From Novosphingobium sp. (GTDB taxonomy: Bacteria; Pseudomonadota; Alphaproteobacteria; Sphingomonadales; Sphingomonadaceae): a DNA stretch of 64,000 bases. Position 1 is the first letter of the stretch, and each line of letters opens with the position of its first letter. Position numbers and translations under genes: made by a program. Shown here in pieces: positions 1 through 8,202 of the stretch. The notes under the pieces were generated by a model. It was not told where the DNA came from. It saw only the letters and a list, made by a program, of their open reading frames with translations, and ran no database searches. Location of the stretch: contig NZ_JBCNLP010000006.1 in NCBI RefSeq assembly GCF_039595395.1, positions 315,001 to 379,000 of the forward strand, given 5' to 3'.

Positions 1-1107
1 CTGATCCTGGAATATTCGCTGGCCTGCTCCACCGTGGCGGTGGGCTGGTCGGGCTATCTGGTGGGCTGGCTGCAATCGGCGGGGGTGCATCTGCCCGCGC
101 TGTTGCTCTCGGGCCCGCATGGTGGCGGGATCATCAACCTGCCTGCCGTGGTGGTGTCGCTGGGGATCGCGGGCATGCTGATGCTGGGCACGCGGGAAAG
201 CGCCACGCTCAACATCGTGCTGGTGCTGATCAAGATGGTGGCGCTGGTGGTGTTCGTGGCGCTGGCCCTGCCGGTGTTCGATCCGTCGCATCTCCACCCT
301 TTTATGCCCTATGGTTTCACCAGCCATATGGAGGGCGATGAAACCCGCGGCGTGATGGCGGCGGCGGCGATCGTCTTCTTCGCCTTCTATGGTTTCGATG
401 CGGTGGCGACCTCGGCGGAGGAAGCGCGCAACCCGTCGCGCGATCTGACCATCGGGATCGTCGGTTCGATGGCGCTGTGCACGCTGATCTATATCCTTGT
501 GGCGGTGTCGGCCATTGGCGCGCTGCCCTATCAGGTGCTGGGCAAATCGGCCGAGCCGCTGGCGCTGGTGCTGCGCACGCTGGGTCATCCCGTTGCGAGC
601 TGGGCGATTGCCGGGGCGGCGCTGCTGGCCTTGCCCTCGGTCATTCTGGTGATGATGTATGGGCAGAGCCGCATTTTCTTCGTCATGGCGCGCGATGGGC
701 TGCTGCCCTCGGGCCTTGCCCGCGTGTCGCAGCGTACCGGCACGCCTCAACTGATCACCGGCGTGACCGGCCTGCTGGTGGCCGGTGTCGCGGGCTTCTT
801 CCGCCTCGACGAGATCGCCGAACTGGCCAATGCGGGCACGCTGCTGGCCTTTATCGCGGTCGGCTTGTCGCTGATGGTGCTGCGCCGCCGGGCGCCAGAG
901 CTGAAGCGCATCTTCAACTGCCCGCAGCCCTATCTGGTGGGCACGCTGGCGGTGGTGGGGTGCCTCTATCTGATGGCCTCGCTGCCGGGCAAGACGCTGG
1001 TGCGGTTTGGCGAGTGGAATGCGATCGGGTTGGCGATCTATGCACTCTACGGGCGGACGCGCGGCCTGATGGCGGGGCGCGTCGCCGAGGAACTGCCTGC
1101 CGAATAG
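1..1107 (+). CDS. APC-family amino acid permease, 5' part outside the window
   Basis: This is a cytoplasmic-membrane amino-acid/polyamine transporter of the APC superfamily, CAT-like branch. The frame is open from base 1, and the first residues (LILEYSLACSTVAVGWSGY) match the start of a helix in the middle of such carriers, so the true start lies upstream. A GTG at 34 is an internal codon, not a start. About eight hydrophobic segments follow in 368 codons. The segment FYGFDAVATSAEEARNPSRD (about residues 125-144 of the visible part) is the APC signature loop where substrate-binding residues and the conserved Glu lie. The gene ends against a hairpin facing the convergent gntR gene. Neighbouring peptide transporters and peptidases suggest a role in amino-acid uptake. 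The exact substrate cannot be read from sequence. Confidence 0.88.
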   Translation: MILEYSLACSTVAVGWSGYLVGWLQSAGVHLPALLLSGPHGGGIINLPAVVVSLGIAGMLMLGTRESATLNIVLVLIKMVALVVFVALALPVFDPSHLHPFMPYGFTSHMEGDETRGVMAAAAIVFFAFYGFDAVATSAEEARNPSRDLTIGIVGSMALCTLIYILVAVSAIGALPYQVLGKSAEPLALVLRTLGHPVASWAIAGAALLALPSVILVMMYGQSRIFFVMARDGLLPSGLARVSQRTGTPQLITGVTGLLVAGVAGFFRLDEIAELANAGTLLAFIAVGLSLMVLRRRAPELKRIFNCPQPYLVGTLAVVGCLYLMASLPGKTLVRFGEWNAIGLAIYALYGRTRGLMAGRVAEELPAE

Positions 1108-1113
1108 GAGCCG

Positions 1114-1141
1114 GGCGGGGAAGGCACTGCCTTTCCCCGCC
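1114..1141. terminator. Bidirectional hairpin between convergent genes
   Basis: The arms GGCGGGGAAGGC and GCCTTTCCCCGCC pair with one unpaired T around a 3-nt loop. The hairpin lies between the stop of the permease gene (1107) and the stop of the convergent gntR gene (1151), so it can serve both strands. No long T tract follows. Confidence 0.6.
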
Positions 1142-1150
1142 GCTTTGGCC

Positions 1151-1798
1151 TCAGTTCACCTCGAACTGGCGGCGCAGATCTTCCAGCGTGCCGGTGATAT
1201 GCGCGGCGGCCAGCTCCTCCGCGCGCTGCGCATTGCGCGACAGCCATGCCTTGAGCATCACCGTATGCTCCAGATGAGCGCGGTCGCCGCGCCCCGCCGG
1301 TTCCAGATGCTTGTAGGTGTAGCGTTCGGCCTGGATCTGCAGGCGGCCGATCAGTTGCACCGTCAGCTCGCGGCGGCAGGGACGGATCAGCGCCATGTGG
1401 AAATCGCGATTGCGCGCGGTCACCAGCTCCAGATCGTGATGGGCAGCCTCGTCCAGCGCCTTGAGCGCGGCGGTGGCGATGTCGCGCTCCTCCTGATTGG
1501 CGGCCACCGCCGCCATGCCCACCGCCGCCGGCTCGATGGCCAGCCGCAGGGCATAGATTTCCTCGGCTTCGGCGGAGCTCATCAGGCGGACGAAAAAGCC
1601 GCGATTGGCTTGTGAATAGAGAAGCCCTTCCTGCTCCAGCCGGGCCAGTGCCTCGCGCAGGGGAATCTTGCTGACCCCCAGTTCGGCGGCCAGAGCGTCC
1701 TGCCGAATGGGCTGTTCGCTGCTGAGCTGGCCTCCCACGATCTTCTCTCTAAGAATATCAAATATCTGTTCCGACAGAGTGCGGACAACGAGGCTCAT
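1151..1798 (-). CDS. GntR-family transcriptional regulator, FCD (FadR) subfamily
   Basis: A DNA-binding regulator of 215 residues. The N-terminal winged helix (about residues 5-70) has the GntR pattern: IFDILREKIVGGQL, then a helix-turn-helix with LAAELGVSKIPLREALARL and LLYSQANRGFFV as the wing. Residues 75-210 are an all-helical FCD effector domain with the expected acidic and His residues (for example DFHMALI and the ALRLAIEP segment). Such proteins usually repress transport and catabolic genes until a small carboxylate or amino acid binds. It is surrounded by peptide and amino-acid genes, and GTATAC palindromes occur in front of itself and of neighbouring operons, so it is the likely local regulator. 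The family call is firm; the ligand is unknown. Confidence 0.9.
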   Translation of the reverse strand: MSLVVRTLSEQIFDILREKIVGGQLSSEQPIRQDALAAELGVSKIPLREALARLEQEGLLYSQANRGFFVRLMSSAEAEEIYALRLAIEPAAVGMAAVAANQEERDIATAALKALDEAAHHDLELVTARNRDFHMALIRPCRRELTVQLIGRLQIQAERYTYKHLEPAGRGDRAHLEHTVMLKAWLSRNAQRAEELAAAHITGTLEDLRRQFEVN

Positions 1799-1855
1799 TT
1801 TGACAGTCTACTCCCGTCACTGGGACTGGAAACATATGGGGCAGGTGAGCAGGTG

Positions 1856-1861
1856 GTATAC
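1856..1861. promoter_or_regulatory. GTATAC palindrome upstream of gntR (candidate operator)
   Basis: GGTATACTA lies 58 bp upstream of the gntR start codon, in the 157-bp gap before the DUF885 gene. The same GTATAC core recurs at 5311 and 9467, with a GTATAT variant at 5182. FCD-type GntR proteins often bind short palindromes of this kind. Autoregulation is inferred. Confidence 0.4.
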
Positions 1862-1955
1862 TAAAAGCTTTGCGTATCCACAAGGTGGGCATCCCTGCCC
1901 CGCAAGCGGGGGATTTACCGGGTATTCGATCAGCCACAAGATGGCCTTTGGTCTG

Positions 1956-3756
1956 TTACTCCTCCTTGGGATAGGGCCCCTTGCCGCCCTGCGCGATAAA
2001 ACGCTCCACCCGTGCCTGAAGCACCGGCAGCGGCACCGAGCCCAGTTGCAGGATCATATCGTGGAAGGCGCGGATGTTGAATTTGGCGCCAAGCGCCTGT
2101 TGCGCCCTGGCCCGCGCGTCGACAATCGCCTTCTCGCCCAGATAATAGCTGAGCGCCTGCCCAGGCCAGGCGATGTAGCGGTCGGTCTCGGTCTCGATCT
2201 CATGGTCGGACAAAGCGGTGTTGTCGCGCAGATAGGCTTGCGCTTGCTCGCGGCTCCAGCCCTTGGTGTGCAGGCCGGTGTCCACCACCAGCCTTGCCGC
2301 GCGCCACATCTGGTAGGAGAGCATGCCGAAACGCTCATAGGGCGTGTGATACATGCCCATTTCCTCGCCCAGCTTCTCGCAATAAAGCGCCCAGCCCTCG
2401 CCATAGGCCGAGATGTAGCTTTGTTGACGGAAGGCGGGCAGGCCCTTGTTTTCCGCGGCCAGCGGCATCTGGAAGGCATGGCCCGGCGCGCTTTCATGCA
2501 GGGTGAGCGCGGGCAGCGAATAGAGCGGACGCGAAGGCAGGTTCCAGGTGTTGACCAGATAGACCCCCGGCCCGCCGCGCCCGCCGGTGTAGAAGGGCGC
2601 GATGGCATCGGGCACCGGCACCACGGCGAAGCGGCGGCGCGGCAGATGGCCGAACCAGTCGCCCGCTTTGCCGTCGAACTCCTTGGCGATCCACGCCGCG
2701 CGGTCGAGCAGGGCCTGCGGGGTGGTCACATAGAATTGCGGGTCCTTGCGCAGAAAGGCGAGGAAGGCGGGCAGATCGCCCTGAAAATGCACCTCCTGCA
2801 TCACCGCCATCATCTCGGCGCGGATATGGGCGACTTCTTCCAGCCCGATCTGGTGGATCTGTTCGGGGGGGCAGGTCCAGCGTGGTGAACTCGCGGATCT
2901 GGGCCTGATAATAGGCCTTGCCGTTGGGCAGCGAGAAGGCATCCAGCGCCGTGCGGGCATGGGGCAGATAGTCCTGCCGCAGGAAGGTGAGCAGCTTGCG
3001 ATGAGCCGGAACCACCGCCTGCGTGATCGCCTCTGCGGCCTGGGCGCGCAGGCTTTCTTGCTCGGCGGCGGGGATGCCGGCGGGCATGGTCATCAGGGGG
3101 GCGTAGAAGGGATTGTCCTGAGGCGTGGCGGCCTCAACCATCGGCAGGATCGACTCCTCGCGCCCCTTCATCGTGATGCGTGACGGGGTGAAGCCGCGCG
3201 CCAGCCCGGCCTGCATATTGGCGATCTGCTGGTCGTAATAGCGCGGGATCTGGCGCAGCATCGCGATATAGTCGCTGATTTCCTTGGCGCTGTGCAGCGT
3301 GCCGCGCGCGCTTTCCGCCACATCGCCCCAGAAATTGCTGTCGGCGTTGAGCGGCTTTTCATACTCGCGATAATGCTGCTGTGAGAGCAGCGCGGCGATC
3401 TGGTAGCGATAGATCGCGTAATTGGTGCGGTTGGCCTCCGACAGATGGGCAGGCGCGATATGGTCGAGCGCGGCGCTGACCTCTTCCCAGCGGCGCGTCT
3501 TGGCCTCTTGCGCGGCCACGCTGACATCGGGCAGCAGCATGGCGTTGGCGCCGTCGCTGTCCTCATTGGCGGCCATCTGCTTTTGCCGCCAGGCCCATTC
3601 CTTCGCCACGATCTGCTCGAAACGGGCGTCCTCGCTCTGGTGAGCGGCGGCTTTGGCGGGCGGCTTTGGTGCGGCCAGCGCCGGGCCGGGCAGGGCACAG
3701 AGGGCCAGAAGCGCCACGCTCGCCTGCCAGAGGTTGGAGTGCCGGACTTGTGTCAT
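1956..3756 (-). pseudogene. DUF885 family secreted peptidase-like protein, frameshifted
   Basis: Two overlapping frames together encode one DUF885 protein of about 600 residues. The start at 3756 (MTQVRHSNLW) opens a signal peptide ending near LPGPALAAP. The N-terminal half runs to about EFTTLDLPP, and the remainder continues in another frame from PPEQIHQIGLEEV to the stop at 1956. The break coincides with a run of seven G (2865-2871; C7 on the coding strand), where six would keep the frame. The second half keeps the family core LTLHESAPGHAFQ, a metallopeptidase-like HExxxxGH motif, and AYGEGWALYCEKLG. The gene lies 17 bp behind the POT transporter gene, so the pair probably handles external peptides. 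The shift may be a genuine mutation, a phase-variable tract or a sequencing error. Confidence 0.8.
2865..2871. other. G7 run at the DUF885 frameshift
   Basis: Seven consecutive G on the plus strand. Removing one base joins the two DUF885 frames without loss of any family residue, which identifies this run as the site of the frameshift. Confidence 0.75.
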
Positions 3757-3773
3757 GGAGGCGTGTCTTTCTG

Positions 3774-5171
3774 TCAGGGGCGTTCGTCGGGCAGGGCAAG
3801 GGGGCGGCGGGCGATCACGGCCAGACAGGCGCCAGCGGTGGCGATGGCGGCGTGAAAGGCCCAGAAACGGGCCGCTCCCCAGGGTTCGTAAAAGCGCGCC
3901 AGCCAGCCTGCGGTGAGGTTGGCGACAAAGAGACCGGCATAGGCCGCGCCCATCATCGTGGCCGTCAGGCGCGGCGGCGCTGCGCCCGCCACCGCCGCCA
4001 GCAGCACCGGCATGACATAGAGATAGGCGGAGGAGGCCAGCAGGAAATAGGCGTAACCGACCAGCGGGCCAAGGCTGTGGGGCAGTGGCCACATGTGAAC
4101 AAGGATCGCCAGCAGGGCATCCGCCACCGCCATGGCGGCGCAGCCCATGCCGATGCGCAAAGCGACCGAAGGCAGCCTCCCGCGCTCGGTCTGGCGCTTC
4201 CAAAGCATCACCACCAGCGGCGAGGCCAGCACCGTGACCAGCCCGTCGGCGGCCAGATACCACGAGACCGGGATGGTAAAGCCGCCCAACTGGCGATTGG
4301 CGGCAGCATCGATCCACAGGGGGAAGACGTTGTAACCCTGACCGACCGGGATGTTGTAAAAGGCAGTGAGCGCCACCAGCGCCAGCAGCACGCCGACCCG
4401 GCGGCGCGTATCGGCGGGGGGCGGCGTTTCGGCGGAGGGCGGGGCCATGGCGATATCGCGCGGCAGATGACGCCAGCCGGTGACATAGATCGCCAGCCCG
4501 ACCAGCATGCCCAGCCCCGCCATGGCAAAGCCCCAATGCCAGTTGCCCTGCTCGCCCAGCACGCCGCAGACCAGCGGCCCGGCAAAGGCGCCCAGATTGA
4601 TGCCCAGATTGAACAGCAGATAGGCCCGGTCGCGCCGCCGGTCGGCAGGCGCATAGAGCGCGCCGACCTGCGTGGCGATGTTGCCCTTCAGGCAGCCCGA
4701 GCCAAGGATCAGCAGCAGCAGCGCGGGCAGAAAGGCAGCCTCCACCGCCAGCAGGAAATGGCCCAGTGCCATCAGCGCTCCGCCCAGCAGCACGGTCTGG
4801 CGGCGGCCCAGCAGGCGGTCGCCGAGCAGGCCTCCGGCCAGCGGTGTGAGATAGACCAGCCCGGTGTAAAGCCCGAAAATCTGCGAGGCATAGGCCTGAT
4901 CGGAGAGCGGCCCCAGCACCGTCTGCAGCGCCTTGCGCAGTTCCAACCAGCCCCAGACCCCGCCATGGCCTGCCAGAGGCACCAGCCGCGTGGTCATATA
5001 GAGCATCAGCAGCGCCTGCATGCCGTAGAAGGAGAAGCGCTCCCACAATTCGGTCGTGGCCAGCACGGTCAGCCCGCGCGGATGGCGGGGGTTGGTCTGC
5101 GGTCTATCCTGTGCACGGCCGGGAGCGGAAGGGGCGCTGGTCGGGATGGTGATGTCGCGCAGGGTGCTCAT
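3774..5171 (-). CDS. POT-family proton-dependent oligopeptide transporter
   Basis: A 465-residue membrane carrier of the PTR2/POT branch of the major facilitator superfamily, importing di- and tripeptides with protons. The N terminus carries the family signature ATTELWERFSFYGMQALLML (about residues 39-58), where the ExxERFxYYG motif holds the proton-coupling residues; here it reads ELWERFSFYG. A second hallmark, GGLLGDRLLGRRQTVLLGG (about residues 107-125), is the loop after helices 2-3. About twelve hydrophobic segments follow. The start ATG at 5171 leaves a 184-bp divergent promoter region shared with the GH43 gene. It is co-directional with the DUF885 peptidase gene (17-bp gap), giving an uptake-plus-cleavage pair. 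Confidence 0.92.
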   Translation of the reverse strand: MSTLRDITIPTSAPSAPGRAQDRPQTNPRHPRGLTVLATTELWERFSFYGMQALLMLYMTTRLVPLAGHGGVWGWLELRKALQTVLGPLSDQAYASQIFGLYTGLVYLTPLAGGLLGDRLLGRRQTVLLGGALMALGHFLLAVEAAFLPALLLLILGSGCLKGNIATQVGALYAPADRRRDRAYLLFNLGINLGAFAGPLVCGVLGEQGNWHWGFAMAGLGMLVGLAIYVTGWRHLPRDIAMAPPSAETPPPADTRRRVGVLLALVALTAFYNIPVGQGYNVFPLWIDAAANRQLGGFTIPVSWYLAADGLVTVLASPLVVMLWKRQTERGRLPSVALRIGMGCAAMAVADALLAILVHMWPLPHSLGPLVGYAYFLLASSAYLYVMPVLLAAVAGAAPPRLTATMMGAAYAGLFVANLTAGWLARFYEPWGAARFWAFHAAIATAGACLAVIARRPLALPDERP

Positions 5172-5181
5172 GGGTTATTTG

Positions 5182-5187
5182 GTATAT
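5182..5187. promoter_or_regulatory. GTATAT half-match of the GTATAC motif upstream of the POT gene
   Basis: TTGGTATATTATA lies about 11 bp in front of the POT start codon. It is an imperfect version of the GTATAC motif seen before gntR and the GH43 gene. It is AT-rich and could also simply be promoter sequence. Confidence 0.25.
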
Positions 5188-5310
5188 TATATTTTTCTTG
5201 TGTCCAGCCTGTCATCTGTGAAAAATGGCTGGGTGACGGCACATCCCTTCGAAAGGTTGGATAATTTATCGTTGCGCTTCTGCCAATGTGGGATTGCCAG
5301 CATTTTTATC

Positions 5311-5316
5311 GTATAC
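5311..5316. promoter_or_regulatory. GTATAC palindrome in the POT/GH43 divergent promoter
   Basis: ATCGTATACTATC sits 40 bp before the GH43 start and 140 bp before the POT start. The stretch ATCGTATAC also occurs, reversed, at the 9467 site between the FAD dehydrogenase and Svx-like genes. Confidence 0.4.
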
Positions 5317-5355
5317 TATCTGACGTGAGATCGACAGGGCTGGCAGGGGGCAAGA

Positions 5356-6957
5356 ATGGGTTTTGCGCAACATATGATGAGAGCTACGGCGCTGGCGCTG
5401 GCCACACCTGCTCTCGCCCATGCGGAGGGGACGGCTCCCATGCCGCCCTATCCCCCCGCACCCGTTGCCCCGGTGGCGATCCATGCCACGCATAATCCCA
5501 TTCTCTCGGATGGCCGCTATTACTCCACCGACCCCGCGCCGCTGGTGGTGGGCGACACGCTCTACATCCTGACCGGGCGCGATGAGGCGGCGCCCGGCGT
5601 CAACGACTTTATCATGAACGAATGGCAGATGCTCTCCACCAGGGATGTGGCTTCGGGCGACTGGGCCTTCTATCCCGCCATGCTGCGCCCCGAAAAGGTC
5701 TTTGCCTGGGCGGCGTCGGCGCGGGCCTATGCCGGGCAGATCGTGCAGGGCGGGGACAAGCGCTTCTACCTCTATGCCCCGGTGATGCGGGATCATTGTC
5801 AGGACAAGGATTGCTTCGGCATCGGCGTGGCGGTGTCCGACACGCCGCTGGGCCCATGGGTGGATGCTCATCCGCAGGGGCCGATCATCTCGCAAGCCGG
5901 GCCTGTGCGCAACACGATGCAGAACATCGATCCCACGCCTTTCGTGGATGATGACGGGCGCGTCTACATCTATTGGGGCACCTTCGGCCAGTTGCGCGGC
6001 ATGGAGCTGGAGCGCGATATGGTCACCCCCAAGGGCGAGCCGGTGGCCGTCACCTCGCTGAAAGGCTTCTTCGAGGCTCCATGGCTCTTCAAGCGCAAGG
6101 GCACCTATTATCTGGCCTATGCGGGCAATGATGTGAAGCAGGGCGATGGCTGCACGCCCGCCGTCTACCATGCCTGCATCGCCTATGGCACGGCGTCCAG
6201 TCCCTTGGGGCCATGGACCTACACAGGCGTGGTGCTGCCGCCTGTATCCTCCACCACATCGCACCCCGGTTTTGCCGAGTTCAAGGGCAAATGGTACATC
6301 ACCTATCACACGGCGGATGCGAAAGGCGGCGACCATTTCCGCCGCAGCGTCGCGATTGACGAAGTGCATTGGGATGACAGCGTCAGCCCGGCGCGTATGC
6401 GCATGGTCCAGCCCACGCCCCGCCCGGTGATGGATCTGCCGCCTCAGCGCAACATTGCCCCGGCGGCGCGGGCCAGTGCCTCCAACGAGCCGGTGCCGGT
6501 GCAATATTGGATCAGGGCGCTCAATGACGGGATCGTGCGCGATGCGCCTCTGCCGCCCGACATGTGGGGCACATGGACCGGGCACAATCCCGCCCGCCCG
6601 TGGGTGCAATATGGTTGGGCCGAGCCGGTGCGGATCAATGGCGCGCGGATCGCCTTCTTTCACGACCAGCCCGCCGGGGCGAGCGTGGGGGTGGCGCCTC
6701 CGCATGCGTGGCATCTGGAGTATTGGAACAGGGGCGTGTGGCAGAGCATTGCCGCACGCTATCCGGTGGCGGAAGAGGGCTTTAGCGATGTGTCTTTCGC
6801 GCCTGTCAGCACCACCTGTCTGCGCGCGGTCTTCGATGCTTCCGGCAGGGATGAACATGCGGGCGTGGGGGTGCAGGAATGGGAGGTACTGACCCCGCGC
6901 CCCGTTCCCGTGCATCGTGCTGGCGAGGGCGCTCAGCAAGGTTGCCCCAGGCCGTGA
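5356..6957 (+). CDS. Secreted glycoside hydrolase family 43 protein with C-terminal discoidin-like domain
   Basis: A 533-residue exported glycosidase. A signal peptide (MMRATALALATPALAHA) precedes a five-bladed propeller of the GH43 type, a family of arabinofuranosidases, xylosidases and arabinanases. The expected acids are visible: the catalytic base Asp in YYSTDPAPL (about D59), the pKa-modulating Asp in NIDPTPFVDDDG (about D192) and the acid Glu in GFFEAPWLF (about E240). Residues 350-525 resemble an F5/8 type C (discoidin-like) carbohydrate-binding fold, with a jelly-roll region around WVQYGWAEPVRINGARI. It diverges from the POT transporter gene and ends at a strong hairpin. Sugar specificity cannot be decided. 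An arabinose-removing role would fit the peptide-uptake context but is inference. Confidence 0.88.
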   Translation: MGFAQHMMRATALALATPALAHAEGTAPMPPYPPAPVAPVAIHATHNPILSDGRYYSTDPAPLVVGDTLYILTGRDEAAPGVNDFIMNEWQMLSTRDVASGDWAFYPAMLRPEKVFAWAASARAYAGQIVQGGDKRFYLYAPVMRDHCQDKDCFGIGVAVSDTPLGPWVDAHPQGPIISQAGPVRNTMQNIDPTPFVDDDGRVYIYWGTFGQLRGMELERDMVTPKGEPVAVTSLKGFFEAPWLFKRKGTYYLAYAGNDVKQGDGCTPAVYHACIAYGTASSPLGPWTYTGVVLPPVSSTTSHPGFAEFKGKWYITYHTADAKGGDHFRRSVAIDEVHWDDSVSPARMRMVQPTPRPVMDLPPQRNIAPAARASASNEPVPVQYWIRALNDGIVRDAPLPPDMWGTWTGHNPARPWVQYGWAEPVRINGARIAFFHDQPAGASVGVAPPHAWHLEYWNRGVWQSIAARYPVAEEGFSDVSFAPVSTTCLRAVFDASGRDEHAGVGVQEWEVLTPRPVPVHRAGEGAQQGCPRP

Positions 6958-6962
6958 TGTGA

Positions 6963-6990
6963 CGGCCCGCTGATCAGGCTCAGCGGGCCG
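6963..6990. terminator. Perfect 11-bp hairpin between the GH43 and M24 peptidase genes
   Basis: The arms CGGCCCGCTGA and TCAGCGGGCCG enclose a 6-nt loop. The hairpin lies between two convergent stops (6957 and 7000) and probably terminates both transcripts. Confidence 0.7.
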
Positions 6991-6999
6991 GTCAATCCA

Positions 7000-8202
7000 T
7001 CAGCCGAAAGGCGCGTCGATGGCAGGCGAGGGTCGGGTAAACCATGCGGCGCCTGTTTCCGTAACGTGGAAATGATCCTCCAGCCTTACGCCGAAAGCGC
7101 CGGGCAGCACGATCATCGGCTCATTGGAAAAGCACATGCCGGGGGCCAGAGGCGTGGTGTCGCCGCGCACCAGATAGGGCCCCTCATGGATGGAAAGCCC
7201 GATGCCATGGCCCGTGCGGTGCGGCAGGCCGGGCAAAGCGTAATCGGGGCCAAGCCCGGCGCGTTCCAGCACGCGGCGGGCGGCGGCGTCGATCTCCTCG
7301 CAGGGCACGCCGGGGCGCACGGCCATAAAGGCGGCCTCCTGCGCTTCATGCTCAAGGTCCCAGATGGAGCGCTGCCGCGCCGTGGGCGTACCGAAGACAT
7401 AGCTGCGTGTGATGTCCGAGCTGTAGCCCTGCACGCGGCAGCCGGTGTCGATCAGCACCATCTCGTCCATCCCCAGCCGCCGCTCGCCGGGCAGGCCGTG
7501 GGGGTAGGAGGTGCCCTCGCCAAATTCCACGATGCAGAAGCTGTTGCCCGCCGCGCCAAGGGCCCGATGCGCGTTCTCGATAAAGCGGGTGACCTCGCCG
7601 GCGGTGATACCGGGGCGCAGGATGCGGGCGGCGCGCTGTTGCACCTCCAGCGTCATGTTTTTGGCCTGCAGCATGATCGCCAGCTCGGCGGGGGATTTGA
7701 TCGAGCGGCAACCATCGATGACCGCGCTGGCTTCTGACAGAGTCACGGCAGGCGCCGCCCGGCGCAGCCTTTCGATCATGACGAAGGGCAGGGCGGGATC
7801 GATCGCCAGATGCCTGACGCGGGCGCTCTCCAGCAGGCTGGCGAGGATGAGATGCGGGTTCTCATGCTCTTCCCAGCCGTGGATCTGCGCGGGCACCTGC
7901 AACTCGGCCTCCAGCGAGCCCAGTTCGAAGCGCGGCGCCACCAGAACGGGATCGCCCTCGGGCAACAGCAGCATGGCCACCAGCCGCTCGCTGGCCCCCC
8001 ATGACAGGCCGGTGAAATAGCGCAGGCTGGGCCCGGCATCGACCAGCAGGGCTTCGGCCCCGGTCTGCGCCATCAACTGGCGGGCGCGGGTGATGCGCCG
8101 GGCGAACTCCTCGGCGGATAGGGCTGGGGCCTGATCGGCCCAGGGGCGCATCTGCGCGAGTTCGCTGGCGGCGTCCGAACCGCCGATGCCTTTGCTGTTC
8201 AT
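7000..8202 (-). CDS. M24 family metallopeptidase (Xaa-Pro aminopeptidase/dipeptidase-like)
   Basis: A 400-residue pita-bread metallopeptidase that would cleave an N-terminal residue, typically before proline, using two divalent metal ions. An N-terminal creatinase-like domain (about residues 35-165) is followed by the catalytic domain. The metal ligands are in place: Asp in VLIDTGCRV, Asp in SSDITRSYVFG, His in RTGHGIGLSIHEGPYL, Glu in FSNEPMIVLPG and Glu in GVRLEDHFHV. It has no signal peptide, so it is cytoplasmic. Its start overlaps the end of the upstream FAD dehydrogenase gene by 4 bases (ATGA), so the two are translationally coupled. It could process peptides brought in by the POT carrier; a proline-rich substrate is inference. 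Confidence 0.88.
   Translation of the reverse strand: MNSKGIGGSDAASELAQMRPWADQAPALSAEEFARRITRARQLMAQTGAEALLVDAGPSLRYFTGLSWGASERLVAMLLLPEGDPVLVAPRFELGSLEAELQVPAQIHGWEEHENPHLILASLLESARVRHLAIDPALPFVMIERLRRAAPAVTLSEASAVIDGCRSIKSPAELAIMLQAKNMTLEVQQRAARILRPGITAGEVTRFIENAHRALGAAGNSFCIVEFGEGTSYPHGLPGERRLGMDEMVLIDTGCRVQGYSSDITRSYVFGTPTARQRSIWDLEHEAQEAAFMAVRPGVPCEEIDAAARRVLERAGLGPDYALPGLPHRTGHGIGLSIHEGPYLVRGDTTPLAPGMCFSNEPMIVLPGAFGVRLEDHFHVTETGAAWFTRPSPAIDAPFG

Noticed and set aside
2865..2871. Programmed ribosomal frameshifting in DUF885
   Set aside because: No stimulatory structure or slippery heptamer with known use was seen, and the family is not known for it; mutation or sequencing error is simpler.
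2494..5046. Minus-strand open frame of 850 codons spanning the POT and DUF885 genes
   Set aside because: Its first part is an out-of-frame reading of the POT gene. Only the part from 3756 down to the G7 run is real, as the N-terminal half of DUF885.
5266..6939. Minus-strand open frame of 557 codons over the GH43 gene
   Set aside because: Antisense to a GH43 gene with all three acids in place; the translation resembles no protein.
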